Source of the DNA: Streptomyces caniferus | Lineage (GTDB): Bacteria; Actinomycetota; Actinomycetes; Streptomycetales; Streptomycetaceae | Direction: 5' to 3' | Length of the DNA: 64,000 bases | Assembly (NCBI RefSeq): GCF_009811555.1 | Contig: NZ_BLIN01000001.1 | Span: forward strand, 186,001 to 250,000 | Shown: one piece after another, positions 24,371 to 33,603 of the stretch | Layout: every line of letters starts with the position of its first letter | Numbering within the stretch: position 1 is the first letter of the stretch | The notes under the pieces: generated by a model | What the model was told of the DNA's origin: nothing | The model's input: the letters and a program-made list of their open reading frames with translations, nothing else | Database searches by the model: none | Position numbers and translations under genes: made by a program

Positions 24371-25318
24371 GTGGGTAAATATGGGATTCGAGATCGCGTT
24401 TCCAAAGTTGGTCCTTTGCAGTCCTGGCTGATGCGGGAAAAGCGCCGCGCCGACCTCAGCTTCGAAGAGCTTGCCGCGTTGACGTATATTTCAAAATCCT
24501 CGTTGCATCGAGCCACGCAAGGGGTCGAAATTCCCAGCCGACAGGTCTTCGAAGCATTTGTTCGAGGTTGCGCATCTGACCCGAAGGTTGCCGAGCAGGT
24601 ATGGCGAAGTGCAGAGTCGATAAAGTCCCTGTTTGCATTGGACATCTCATCGACTCACCCCGACGACGTCGTAAGTCACACCGAACTACGCCTTGCTCTT
24701 ACACGTCTCGTGAAGCAGAGAGGGCTAACTCTGCGACAGATCGAAAAGTTGGCGGAGCAGCGAAGCGTCAAGCTTCGCCGAAGCACGCTCGGTGATGCAC
24801 TCAGCGGGCGTCAGACCTTCAGCCGCAGGTCGACCAACGAGCTTGTGCGCACCTGCGGTGAAGCGGAAAGCTCCATTCAAGCCTGGGACGAAGCATGGCA
24901 GCGTGCCGAGCGCGACAGGAGAAGCCGAAACGGGCATCTAGGTGGGATGCGCAGGCTCCCCGCAGGCGCCAGGCAGTACGTTGAACTTGGCATAGAAGAA
25001 ATATTTCGCGTGTGTGAGCGATATGGCGTCCCCGGCGCAGAGATAGACATGTACATGCGTAGGCAAACAGACTTGATACGCAACTCGGGAGTGCGAACCT
25101 ATTGGGATAACCCTCCTGCCCCTTGGAAGGGTTCTGTTTCGGTGCCAGCCGGTGACGTTTCGGGGCGCATTGAAGAAGCCCTGCGCGGGGTTTTGATGAA
25201 GAGAGTTGATGCCCCTTTGGATTGGTCGCTATTGCGTGGGCTTACGAGTGCTGTACTTCACGAGCTGCATCAGGATGAAGACGCCAGCAGAACCAGCGAA
25301 ATGGAGACTGCTGAATAA
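24371..25318 (+). CDS. Double-HTH regulator, island type
   Basis: A 315-residue protein from GTG 24371 with AAGGGGG upstream. HTH 1 is near residues 15-60 (LQSWLMREKRRADLSFEELA and ALTYISKSSLHRATQG). HTH 2 is near 100-150 (LRLALTRLVKQRGLTLRQIE, then RRSTLGDALSGRQTF). The C-terminal 150 residues are helical with no recognised ligand domain. The layout resembles the triple-HTH protein at 15.4 kb without DUF5753. GC is visibly lower than in core genes, indicating transfer. About 280 bp downstream is a 42-aa TM peptide gene in the same direction, a possible partner. Confidence 0.65.
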   Translation: MGKYGIRDRVSKVGPLQSWLMREKRRADLSFEELAALTYISKSSLHRATQGVEIPSRQVFEAFVRGCASDPKVAEQVWRSAESIKSLFALDISSTHPDDVVSHTELRLALTRLVKQRGLTLRQIEKLAEQRSVKLRRSTLGDALSGRQTFSRRSTNELVRTCGEAESSIQAWDEAWQRAERDRRSRNGHLGGMRRLPAGARQYVELGIEEIFRVCERYGVPGAEIDMYMRRQTDLIRNSGVRTYWDNPPAPWKGSVSVPAGDVSGRIEEALRGVLMKRVDAPLDWSLLRGLTSAVLHELHQDEDASRTSEMETAE

Positions 25319-25599
25319 GCAGACCGTTCCTCTTCGGGTGTGGGATTGAGAGCATCTCCCAAGGAATGCGGTGCCGACCGGTTAACGATTGCCGCTAACA
25401 CGCAGGTCATTACATCGACCAACTCCCTCTGGGAGAGGAGTGGTTGACTGGTCCAGAGGTGTCAACATCAGTATGTTGAGCTACGTTCCACGAGTTCTTC
25501 CTCTTGAGCGCTGCGGACCCGTTGTCGACCTGTACGCAGGGGGTGGCAGCTTGCCTCGGTAGTTCCGTCGAGGCAACACCGGAAGAACAGGAGGGGCGT

Positions 25600-25728
25600 G
25601 TGGTGGAAGGCCCGATCGAGCGGAAACCGCGCAGGCGTTGGACTTGGCCCGAAAGGTGGCAAGTCGCACTGTCTGCGGCAGGTCTGCTAGTGGCGCTCAT
25701 CGCCGCTGTGGGGCAGTTCGTCCACTAG
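25600..25728 (+). CDS. 42-aa single-TM peptide
   Basis: Starts at GTG 25600 (or 25603) with AGGAGG 5-8 bases upstream. A basic N-terminus (VVEGPIERKPRRRWTWPERW) precedes one TM helix (VALSAAGLLVALIAAVGQFV) and the protein ends H. A strong ribosome binding site, a basic cytoplasmic head and a single helix make it a real small membrane protein. Function is unknown. Size and topology are those of toxin peptides or membrane anchors; its position after the double-HTH regulator suggests a regulator-effector pair. Confidence 0.5.
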   Translation: MVEGPIERKPRRRWTWPERWQVALSAAGLLVALIAAVGQFVH

Positions 25729-26029
25729 GACGGCCACCTACGAACCCGTCGCGACCGGGAGCTGCGTACGCAGCGAGCCCGGTCTTGTGAAGAGCGACCG
25801 GGCTCGTGAACTGCACGGAGGGCCTGGCTCTGGCAGGAGCTGGGCCCTCCATTGCCAAGCAATGGGAACAGTACAGCGGTGGGCGCCTGAAATCCATGGC
25901 GCGCCGCTGACCAGCCAGTTTAGGAAGACCGTGACGCCTGCTGTCGCAATGCTGCACTGTCCGCCTGCAAGGCGCCCCCGAGGGCGCTATACGCGGAGCG
26001 GGCCGCTGGTATGACGGGCGCCTAGTTCG

Positions 26030-26163
26030 TCAGGGGGCAGGCCCGACGGATCGTGGGCTGATCCGCTCGGCATCGTTCGTTGTCCTGGCCTTTGCAACGG
26101 CGACAGCAGCGGCTCGATCAGCGCCCACAATCCGTCATCGATGATCCACCGCCGAGTAGCCAC
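26030..26163 (-). pseudogene. IS5-family transposase N-terminal fragment
   Basis: From GTG 26161-26163 the minus strand reads ATRRWIIDDGLWALIEPLLS and PLQRPGQRTMPSG, the characteristic opening of a Streptomyces IS5-type transposase. It then loses homology. Only about 130 bp remain; both IS ends and the DDE core are gone. The 25729-26029 interval to its left holds nothing else I recognise. Confidence 0.7.
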
Positions 26164-26237
26164 ACCTCTCGAACGGCCGAACCCTCACACCAGTCACGAC
26201 CAACCAGCATGCTTCACCAAGCTCGCGTTACGAGCCG

Positions 26238-26483
26238 CTAGCCGATCCCGTGGTTCTTCAAGACACTCCGAACCGTGTTACGGGAGTGTCCTGAGAGCTC
26301 GGCGATGGCCACCTCGCTGAGGCCCTCCTTCTTCGCTTCCAGGATGAGGCGATCCCGTTCCTCGCACATGCTCCGGTACTCCGCGAGCTTCGCACGGATC
26401 AATGCTTCGCCCGTTGGCTTCGCCGGCGGTGCGATCCAGGTCGGGGGACCTGGATCGCACATGTTGCGCCTATCAAGTTCCAT
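26238..26483 (-). CDS. Small Hin/homeodomain-like HTH protein
   Basis: An 81-residue protein from ATG 26481-26483. A helical N-terminus (EALIRAKLAEYRSMCEERDR) leads into a C-terminal HTH (GLSEVAIAELSGHSRNTVRS then VLKNHGIG). Such proteins occur widely in Streptomyces, often near mobile DNA, and probably bind DNA as small regulators. It is divergent from the Hsp70-like gene at 26718 with about 235 bp between, so it could regulate that operon. There is no recognised named family. Confidence 0.65.
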   Translation of the reverse strand: MELDRRNMCDPGPPTWIAPPAKPTGEALIRAKLAEYRSMCEERDRLILEAKKEGLSEVAIAELSGHSRNTVRSVLKNHGIG

Positions 26484-26717
26484 GCGAGGCAGCGTAGAAC
26501 CGTCGGCGGCGGAGCATAGGCCACCACGCTGTGCAGAAGTGAACAGAATGCTCAAAAGTGCACAACGATGTTGATCTGTATGGGTGAACTCCGCGCTCCT
26601 GTCGGGGCTTGCGGTTGAAGAGCGCAGCCGCCCCCTGGGACACCTTGGCTACTCCGCCCCACTGGCGGACTCGCCGGGGGAACTCATCCTGCGGTGCCAT
26701 TCGAGTAAGGAACGCCC

Positions 26718-28493
26718 GTGTTCGACGCTCGCGTCTTCGCCGCAGTAGACATCGGTACCTACGCGATCGGCGGAGGCTGGACCACGGCCTCACCAGACAA
26801 CGAGTCTCCCGAATCGCGAAAGATCCACTTCTTCAACAGCTGGGAATCGCAGCCGGGACCCACCGTGAAAAACCTCTCGGCGCTCCTCTTGGACGCCAGA
26901 GGCGAGATGATCGCGTGGGGTTTCGAGGCTCGGCGCATGTGGCTCACCCAGGGCATGGCCCTGCGCACCGCAGGTGCTAGGTACTACCACGGCTTCAAGA
27001 TGGACCTCGGCGCTCTGCAGGAAGCCACGAGTCCGGACAGGAGCGCGAACACGGATGACGATGCCTCCGAGCCCGGACGGACCGACAACGCCTGCGGCGT
27101 GAGCTCCCGCGACCTCTTGACCACGAACCTGCTCACCATGCTGTTGCGCCAGGTCGTGCAGACGATGCTTCATCAGATCATCGCCAGCGGCTACGACGAG
27201 GACGACATCCGCTGGGTGCTGACCGTGCCCGCGTGCTTCACCGACTACCAGAAGGCCATCTACCGCGATGTGACCAAGAACGCCGGACTGCCCGGCGAAG
27301 ACGGCCGGGTTCTTCTCTCGCTGGAGCCCGAAGCGGCAGCCCACTACGCCCGCGTATCCGGAGCACGCCAAGGCGACGCCGGCCCCCCGCTGATGGCCCC
27401 TGGCGCCCGCTTCATGGTCGTTGACTGCGGAGGCGGCACGGTCGACATCACCGCCTACCAGAACGACCAAGACGGCAAAATGATCGAGATCGGGCGCTCC
27501 CTGGGTGACCGCCTCGGCTCCGACTTCCTCAACCGCCGAGTCGAGAGCGAGTACATCCTCGAAGGCTTCGGCAAGGACGTTATGGAAGACATCCGCGAGG
27601 AGTGCCCCGACGCCCTACTGCACATGATCGACCAATGGGAACGCGCCAAGGTCGCAGTGAGGCTCGACCAGGAGGAGAACATCAACCTCCTCATCCCCAC
27701 CGGGATCGACCGGAAGATGGGAGCAGCGGGCCGACGCCGGCTGGCCCGCCGCCAGAACAAGGTCGACGACGCCATCGTCCTCACTCCTGCCCAGCTGCAC
27801 GCGCTCTTCGATACCGTCGTACCGGGGACCCTCGATCTCATCGAGGCGCAGCTGAACGAGATGGAATCCACTCAGGGCGACCCCGACGTCCCCAACGTGA
27901 TCGTCCTCGCCGGCGGCTTCAGTAACTCGCCGTACCTCCAGCAGGCCATCAGGGAGCGCTTCACCGCCCGGGCCACCATCGTCGTGCCACCGAACCCCGA
28001 CATCGCCGTCCTAGCTGGGGCCGTCCACTTCTGCTACGACCCTCAAACCCGCGCCCGCCGCAGCCGGTTTACCTACGGCATCGATACCTCCATGCTCTTC
28101 GAAGAAGGCGTCGACCCCGAATCGTCCCGCCTGAGCACACCGGACGGGGACAGGTGCGTGGACCGCTTCAACGTCTTCGCCACAGCCGGACAGTCAGTGC
28201 CTACGGACGCCGAGGTCTGCCACGTGATCTTCCCCCTGTTCGACGAGCAGAAAACGATCACGTTCGGTGTCTTCGCCACCCGGGACGCCGAGCCCCGATA
28301 TGTCACCGACGACGGCTGCGACCAGCTGGCAGAGGTCACCATCGACCTCGGCCCGGTCATGCGCTTCGATCGAAAAGAGCGCGGAGTACGTACCTTCATG
28401 AAGTTCGGCGAGACCGAAGTCAAGGTGCGCTCCGAGCTCGTGCAGGGAGGCGGCGAAGCCGCTACACAGGTCCGCTTCCACTCCAACTACTGA
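26718..28493 (+). CDS. Hsp70-family (HSPA12-like) actin-fold ATPase
   Basis: A 591-residue protein from GTG 26718 with AAGGAA 5 bases upstream. It has the actin/Hsp70 ATPase motifs: phosphate 1 FAAVDIGTYAIGGGW, connect 1 LSLEPEAAAHYARVSG, phosphate 2 MVVDCGGGTVDITAYQ and adenosine VIVLAGGFSNSPYLQQAIRE. Overall layout is closer to the HSPA12 branch than to DnaK: no canonical substrate-binding beta domain and no EEVD tail. The C-terminal ~130 residues are a beta-rich extension (FNVFATAGQSVPTDAEVCHV). It likely hydrolyses ATP to remodel a partner. The partner is probably the coiled-coil protein starting 9 bp downstream. A defence role is plausible from the island context but unproven. Confidence 0.8.
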   Translation: MFDARVFAAVDIGTYAIGGGWTTASPDNESPESRKIHFFNSWESQPGPTVKNLSALLLDARGEMIAWGFEARRMWLTQGMALRTAGARYYHGFKMDLGALQEATSPDRSANTDDDASEPGRTDNACGVSSRDLLTTNLLTMLLRQVVQTMLHQIIASGYDEDDIRWVLTVPACFTDYQKAIYRDVTKNAGLPGEDGRVLLSLEPEAAAHYARVSGARQGDAGPPLMAPGARFMVVDCGGGTVDITAYQNDQDGKMIEIGRSLGDRLGSDFLNRRVESEYILEGFGKDVMEDIREECPDALLHMIDQWERAKVAVRLDQEENINLLIPTGIDRKMGAAGRRRLARRQNKVDDAIVLTPAQLHALFDTVVPGTLDLIEAQLNEMESTQGDPDVPNVIVLAGGFSNSPYLQQAIRERFTARATIVVPPNPDIAVLAGAVHFCYDPQTRARRSRFTYGIDTSMLFEEGVDPESSRLSTPDGDRCVDRFNVFATAGQSVPTDAEVCHVIFPLFDEQKTITFGVFATRDAEPRYVTDDGCDQLAEVTIDLGPVMRFDRKERGVRTFMKFGETEVKVRSELVQGGGEAATQVRFHSNY

Positions 28494-28502
28494 TCCGAGA
28501 CC

Positions 28503-29228
28503 ATGTTCTTCCTTGAGCCCAGGCAACCGAAGCGGCAGTCTGCCAGCTGGCCAACAGACGCCGAGTACCTCCCTCCGGCCCCCGCGCCAAGCACCGAAGA
28601 AGCTCTGGAGACCGCCCTTCAGCGGATCGGGGCGCTGGAGTTCGAGGTGCAGCGCGGGGCCACTGAGCATAAGCGCATGTGGGCACACATCAACCGCCTC
28701 GAACGGCAGCTCGGGACCCTCCTTGCCTCCCAACTCGATCAACGTGACGATCTCGCAGGAACACAGCACTGCGAACACCAGGAGCTCTCCCGGCAGACCC
28801 GGACACTGGTTGAGCAGCAGTGCCAGAACTTCGCCCGCCGGTACAGCGACAAAACCGACATCGCCCGGGACCGGCCCCACCGGGAACGCACCGCCTACCT
28901 GATGTCCATGCTCATCCGACAGCTCCTGAACAACAGTCCAGCGTCCAGCTGGTCCATCCAGCAGTCGCTACGCCTAGCGGAGGACCCTGGCATCGAGGGT
29001 GCGATCAACCGGCTGCGGACCGACTGCGTCACCCTGATGGAGCGCATCGCCAGAGTCGGGCTCGCACATGAATGGAACTACGACCACTTCGCAGGAAGGC
29101 ATCTAGACCTCGACAGGCAGGAAGCCTGGGGGTCATGCGACCCTGATGCGCCGATGTCCTTCCTCGTAGCGCCGGCGTACCTCGTCAACGGGCGCGTCTA
29201 CGGCCGCCAGCTCGTCTACACCGTCTGA
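28503..29228 (+). CDS. Coiled-coil partner of the Hsp70-like ATPase
   Basis: A 241-residue protein. Residues about 30-115 are a coiled coil (TEEALETALQRIGALEFEVQ and HKRMWAHINRLERQLGTLLA). Residues about 120-185 are helical with YLMSMLIRQLLNNSPASSWS, and the C-terminus contains HEWNYDHFAGRHLDL and AYLVNGRVYGRQLVYTV. I do not recognise a family. It begins 9 bp after the ATPase stop and both genes share the terminator at 29227, so they form a two-gene operon. By analogy with nucleotide-exchange or client proteins, it may be the substrate or effector controlled by the ATPase. Confidence 0.65.
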   Translation: MFFLEPRQPKRQSASWPTDAEYLPPAPAPSTEEALETALQRIGALEFEVQRGATEHKRMWAHINRLERQLGTLLASQLDQRDDLAGTQHCEHQELSRQTRTLVEQQCQNFARRYSDKTDIARDRPHRERTAYLMSMLIRQLLNNSPASSWSIQQSLRLAEDPGIEGAINRLRTDCVTLMERIARVGLAHEWNYDHFAGRHLDLDRQEAWGSCDPDAPMSFLVAPAYLVNGRVYGRQLVYTV

Positions 29229-29264
29229 TGGATCGGGGCCCATGGCTGTGGGCCCCGATCCATC
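29227..29264 (+). terminator. Terminator of the Hsp70-like operon
   Basis: GATGGATCGGGGCCCA and TGGGCCCCGATCCATC make a perfect 16-bp stem with a 6-base loop, beginning at the stop of the coiled-coil gene. Convergent with the ABC ATPase gene, so it may act in both directions. Confidence 0.85.
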
Positions 29265-29530
29265 TTGCCTCCGGCGACAGGCAACCGAGCCGACGATCGC
29301 CAGGCCCACGTGCGGAGCTCTTCAGCTTGCGCTTCCTATAGTCGGCGATCTTGAGCTGCGACTCCCTGGGCTCCACGTCGACGTCTCGCGCTGCTGGTCG
29401 GTCTGCTCAGCGGTTCCGGGCCCGTTCCGGCCCCTGCGGGCGGCCTGATGGTCGTAGACCGAAGCCAGCTGGCCCCTTTCGTTCTCCCCTGCCTCGCACC
29501 AACAGCGAGGCGCTTAGCCGTGATCACGTG

Positions 29531-31555
29531 TCAGAGGTCGGCCTCCGCCTCTTCGTCCGCACTGGTTTCGTCCTCGATTAGCCCGTACGGCGGACGGTCT
29601 TCGTTGCGGCTGTAGCGCACGACCACACTGTTCTCCACCGCCGGTGGCGGGCTGTTGTCGGCGACGATGAGCTGTGCTCGGCTGCCGCGGTCTGCGAGCC
29701 ATAGGGAGAGGTGGTGGTAGAAGTCGTCGATGGCGACGGCGTCCGCGATCACGGCATCGAGGGTGCCTCCGTGGCCGAGGTTCTTCTGAGGGCTGTCGAT
29801 CATGAGGAATCCGGGGTGTGCGGCCCCTTCTTCGAGGGCTATCTCGAAGACGGCGAGCTGCCAGGCCAGGGTCAGCAGGGTGCGGGCGCCGGACGAGGCT
29901 TCCTGGTACGGCTCGCCGCGTACGAAGGGGGTGAGGTCGGTCTTGATGAAGGGCGTACTGACCTTGGGGTAGCGCCAGGCTCGCAGGAGCTCGCCGTATC
30001 GGCTGCTGATCTTGGCTATGACACGGTCGCGGTCGTGGGAGGCGTCTCCGAGCCGTGCGAGTTCCTCTCGGAGGCGACCGATCTCAGTTTCGTGGCGTTC
30101 CACGACGTCGGCCCTTTTGGTGAGTCCTTCGCGGAGCTTGACCGCGCTCTCGGCCTGTTCGAGTTGGCGCAGGACCTGTTCGCGCCTTCGGTGGAGGTCG
30201 TCGCGTGCGGCGAGGAACGGTGAGACGGAGGGAGACGTCGCGGCGTCCAGCGCGGCGGCGGCTTCCTCTTCTCGGAGGGCCGCGTCTTCGGCCTGGAGCT
30301 TGAGTGCGGCAAGCGAGCCACCGAGCTCATCAATGTAGCTGGTGATCTCTTTGAGGCGGGCCTTGGTGGACCGGGTCTCGGCCGCGACATCCACCCTGCT
30401 GTCCCCGGCCTGGCTGCCGGTGTCGGCAGCGCCCAGGACCAATGCCCCCTCTTCTGTGGTCAGTCCGTGACGGCACAGACTGCAGCGTCCGCTGTCGGCG
30501 GTGGGGGGAGCCGACAGCCGGTTCAGGCAGGCGGGGCAGGTGGTGACGCTCAGGGGGTCGAAGAGCTGCTGTGCTTCGCCGAGCATGCCGAGCTTGAGGA
30601 GATCATCCGCGTACTGTGCCCGGAGAGGCATCAGGCGTTGGAGCTGCGTTTCGCAGTCCCGCAGGACCGCTGCCGCCCGGCGAGAGGTCTGGGCCGCCGT
30701 TTTGTGCTGGTTGCGCAGCTGGGCCGCGAACTCCGTTCCCGCCTGCGCTCGCCGGTCCAACTCCTCGAGCTGGCTGGTGATGTCGGCCAGCTCCCGTTCG
30801 TGGACGGCAGGTGTTGGTTCGCCGTTCACCGCGGTGGGAGCCTGCTCCACCACGAAGGTGCGAGCTGCTGCGAGTTCGGCCTTGGCGCGGTTGAGCCGGC
30901 CGCCGAGTTCCTGGATACGCTGGCCGAGTTCGACGGCGCGGTCGTCGTGGACTCCGAAGGCGACGTCGAGGACCTGCCGCAGTTTGTGCTTGCGCATGTA
31001 GTCGTTCTCAAACAGGAAGTTCTTGTCCGCGACGCGTTCGTTGGGAAGGAAGGCGAGCCACATCAGGTCGCGGAAGCTGAGCGGGTCCGTGCGCGATTCG
31101 CTGTTGGTGGGTGCTTCGCGTAGTTGGACCCCTTCGAGCTTGCAGTGCCTCAGCAGGAGGGAGGACAGGCTCTCCGGTGCTCCGGGCGGGTCGATGGGCC
31201 TGCTCTCGGCCCTGGATGCGGGCCTGCTTTCGAGCGTTCCGCGGCGGACGAAGGCGACCTTCGAGGGTTCTCCGACCGACCGCTCGATCACGTGCGGCTC
31301 GCCGGAGAGCTCGACTTCCAGGAGGCATGAACGGACCCTGCGCAGCACCTCCTGGTGGCGGGGGTGCCGTTTCGCGCCGAGGCCGTAGGCGATGAACTCC
31401 AGTACCGCCGTTTTGCCGGAGCTGAACGCCCCGGCAATGACGGAGAGGTTCCGCACCCGCTGTTCGGCGGTGAAGTCGACGTCGTAGGACCGTTCCATGC
31501 CGACCAGGCGCAGGCGGCGGATGCGGATGCCGGGAAGCGGCTCCATGGTGATCAT
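29531..31555 (-). CDS. SMC/Rad50-like ABC ATPase with zinc hook (ABC-3C type)
   Basis: A 674-residue ATPase from ATG 31553-31555, overlapping the upstream stop by 4 bases (ATGA). Walker A is IAGAFSSGKTAVLEF (about 40-54). A long coiled coil is interrupted by a zinc hook, CPACLNRL and CSLCRHGL. The ABC signature is YQEASSGARTLLTLAWQLAV and Walker B is HPGFLMIDSPQKNLGHG. This is the ATPase of a three-gene cassette with a small wHTH-like middle protein and a nuclease-like effector, the composition of ABC-three-component systems described by comparative genomics as conflict systems. It probably senses foreign DNA ends or nucleoprotein and licenses the effector. Activity is inferred from family. 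Confidence 0.8.
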   Translation of the reverse strand: MITMEPLPGIRIRRLRLVGMERSYDVDFTAEQRVRNLSVIAGAFSSGKTAVLEFIAYGLGAKRHPRHQEVLRRVRSCLLEVELSGEPHVIERSVGEPSKVAFVRRGTLESRPASRAESRPIDPPGAPESLSSLLLRHCKLEGVQLREAPTNSESRTDPLSFRDLMWLAFLPNERVADKNFLFENDYMRKHKLRQVLDVAFGVHDDRAVELGQRIQELGGRLNRAKAELAAARTFVVEQAPTAVNGEPTPAVHERELADITSQLEELDRRAQAGTEFAAQLRNQHKTAAQTSRRAAAVLRDCETQLQRLMPLRAQYADDLLKLGMLGEAQQLFDPLSVTTCPACLNRLSAPPTADSGRCSLCRHGLTTEEGALVLGAADTGSQAGDSRVDVAAETRSTKARLKEITSYIDELGGSLAALKLQAEDAALREEEAAAALDAATSPSVSPFLAARDDLHRRREQVLRQLEQAESAVKLREGLTKRADVVERHETEIGRLREELARLGDASHDRDRVIAKISSRYGELLRAWRYPKVSTPFIKTDLTPFVRGEPYQEASSGARTLLTLAWQLAVFEIALEEGAAHPGFLMIDSPQKNLGHGGTLDAVIADAVAIDDFYHHLSLWLADRGSRAQLIVADNSPPPAVENSVVVRYSRNEDRPPYGLIEDETSADEEAEADL

Positions 31556-32127
31556 CCCTCCCAGGACGTTTCCAGCACGGGCCCTGGCCCCAGGACGCTC
31601 ATGAGGGCAGCAGCGGGTCCGTCGGTTCCGTCCGGCCTCAGCCACCGTGCGGTCTGCTCGCGCAGCCTTTTGTCGCTGAGTTTGCGGAGCTGGCGGACGA
31701 CGATGCCGGCAGCGGTGGTGAAGGAGCTGGCGTAGGTAGCGGTGAACTGCCCGCCGAGGTGCTGACCGGCCTCGGTGATCGAGTAGGTGAGGAAGCCGTT
31801 GCGATTACGGATGCGACAGCACCCATAGGCCACCAGGAGCGTCAGGTCGTGCTGGATCCGTTCTCGCCGGCTCGTGAATCGCTGTGACGAGGACGCGTAG
31901 GCGAGGACCTGCGGATCGAATCCGGCCAGCCGCAGGAGGCTTGCGTCCCGGCCCTCAGAGGGAACGACGAGGAAGGGGTTCGCGGACAGGAAGTCGTAGT
32001 ACCCGATGCGTTCCAGGGTCGCCCCGTTCGCATCCTGCGCGGCGACGGCGTCCAGGAGCAGCAGCAGTTGAGCGAGGCGGAAAGGCACCTCGTCCTCGGG
32101 CATCACGACCGGCCGGTCTGCGTGCAC
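31552..32127 (-). CDS. Middle component of the ABC-three-component system
   Basis: A 191-residue protein, start GTG 32125-32127 with GAGGAG 6 bases upstream (ATG 32101-32103 is an alternative). It begins HADRPVVMPEDEVPFRLAQL and contains LERIGYYDFLSANPFLVVPS, then RRERIQHDLTLLVAYGCCRI with RNGFLTYSITEAGQHLGGQF, a winged-helix-like unit, and a helical tail. This matches the small wHTH 'middle component' set between effector and ABC ATPase in such operons. It overlaps the ATPase start and follows the effector by about 47 bp, so expression is coupled. It probably bridges the other two proteins. Confidence 0.7.
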   Translation of the reverse strand: MHADRPVVMPEDEVPFRLAQLLLLLDAVAAQDANGATLERIGYYDFLSANPFLVVPSEGRDASLLRLAGFDPQVLAYASSSQRFTSRRERIQHDLTLLVAYGCCRIRNRNGFLTYSITEAGQHLGGQFTATYASSFTTAAGIVVRQLRKLSDKRLREQTARWLRPDGTDGPAAALMSVLGPGPVLETSWEG

Positions 32128-32174
32128 GGCATGCTCCTCATCAGTGGTCGAGCGGTACGGGCGGTCGGGAGATC

Positions 32175-33137
32175 TCAGTCGTCGGCGTGACCGCTCGCGA
32201 TCTGCCGCCAGTGCGTGACCCACCCCGCCCGACGGTTGTCGACCAGCCGGTGGACCAGACCCCAGCTGTGCGTCACCTCCAGACGCAGCACCTTGGGTAG
32301 TTTGTCGTGCTCGGAGCGCACCTCGCGCCATACCCGGCCGTGCAGAGCTGGGAGGGTGCCCTCGGCCGAGCACTCGTTGAACTGCATCTCCCACACTCCG
32401 TGAAGGGTGGCGTCGGCAGAGCTCAGGGCGGCAACCTCGGCCAGCACGCCCTTGTGTGCGACTTCGCGCGCCACCAGGTCGGCGTTGAAGAACTGACGTT
32501 TGGCCGAGTCCAGTTCGATGTGGCCGGCCTCGGTCATCTGGCGCACGAACAGGGCCGAGTCAAGCGCCGCGGCCTTGTCCTCCTCCACGTCCAGCACGAG
32601 GCGCATCTGCTCCTGGGCGGGGGCGGGGCGTGCCGTGAAGACTTCGTAGTAGGCGCGGCGTACCTGGTCAGCTTCGGGGCTCTGCAGCTTCTTCACGAGC
32701 GTGGTCTCGTCCCACAGCTCGATGACGAGGCCGTGCTCCTTTTCCTTCCGCTTCTTCCAGCCGTCCCACCATTTGGTTGTCGGACCGTCCATGCTGGAGG
32801 GGATGCACAGGATCCAGAGCGTGATGGTGTGACCGTTGGCCGCCGCGGCTTTCAGCCCGTTCGCGAGAGACTCGCGAATCTGCTGTGACTGGCTGGTTGT
32901 GGTCTTCGGCATGAAGTACTTGGACTGCCACACCGTGATCGAGCCCCCGAGGTCACCCGCGAAAGCGTCGATTCCCCAGTCGCCCGGATTCACCGCGATC
33001 ATCCGGACGTTCGGATTGGTCGCACTGGCGAGCTGAGCAAGCATCTGCTCGAAGTCGGCCCGTGCCCCGTCCGCACTTCCGGTCCGCACCTCGTGCACGC
33101 CGAAATGGATGGGCGGAACACCGGCCGCCACCGGCAT
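32175..33137 (-). CDS. ABC-3C effector with Mrr-like restriction endonuclease domain
   Basis: A 320-residue protein from ATG 33135-33137; earlier starts are possible. The N-terminal half has a restriction-endonuclease core: NPGDWGIDAFAGDLGGSITV followed by WQSKYFMP, i.e. G-D...G-I-D-A-F...V-W-Q-S-K, the D...QxK form seen in Mrr-type nucleases. Later LWILCIPSSMDGPTTKWWDG and LVIELWDETTLVKKLQSPEA resemble other ABC-3C effectors. The C-terminal ~120 residues are the presumed ABC-3C-specific domain, with RLEVTHSWGLVHRLVDNRRA at the end. It is the first gene of the cassette. Predicted to cut nucleic acid when released by the ATPase; target unknown. Confidence 0.75.
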   Translation of the reverse strand: MPVAAGVPPIHFGVHEVRTGSADGARADFEQMLAQLASATNPNVRMIAVNPGDWGIDAFAGDLGGSITVWQSKYFMPKTTTSQSQQIRESLANGLKAAAANGHTITLWILCIPSSMDGPTTKWWDGWKKRKEKEHGLVIELWDETTLVKKLQSPEADQVRRAYYEVFTARPAPAQEQMRLVLDVEEDKAAALDSALFVRQMTEAGHIELDSAKRQFFNADLVAREVAHKGVLAEVAALSSADATLHGVWEMQFNECSAEGTLPALHGRVWREVRSEHDKLPKVLRLEVTHSWGLVHRLVDNRRAGWVTHWRQIASGHADD

Positions 33138-33603
33138 GGAGCTGTCCAACCCGCACCCCCCGAACCCCCCAGGCAACCCGAACGAACCGCGTTCAGCGTG
33201 CTGTTCACCCTGCGCCACGCACAGTAACGGGCGTCAGCGTACGTGGTGCGGAATCATCCGATCAAGGTGCTTGCGGTGGGCAGTATCCCGGCGGCAGCGG
33301 AACAGTGGATGGGGCCGGTGCGCATCGACAGCGGCAGGCCGCTCGCCCCGTTGGCGTGGGCGATGATCTCGGCGGTGATGGACACGGCCGTCTCCCGCCG
33401 TGCCTCGATGACGGTCTCCCGCAGGAGGCGTAGGCGTTCGTCGCGGGTGCGGCGAAAACCCATCACGCCGACGCAGTAGACGGGCAGGCGATCCAGGGAG
33501 CCCGTGCTGCCGTTCGATCAAGGCGACCGCTAGCGCACAGGTCCCGGCGTCGACGCTCCGCCCTACGTCGAGGAGAACCGAAAGGGCGCCGTCAGCCGTG
33601 GGA
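33138..33603. other. Upstream region of the ABC-3C cassette, no firm gene
   Basis: About 470 bp. A 70-codon minus-strand frame (33254-33466, MMGFRRTRDERLRLLRETVI...) has helical character but no clear ribosome binding site and no family. The region should include the cassette's promoter. Confidence 0.35.

Noticed and set aside
33254..33466. 70-codon minus-strand frame upstream of the ABC-3C cassette
   Set aside because: No ribosome binding site and no recognisable family; reported only as part of the intergenic region.
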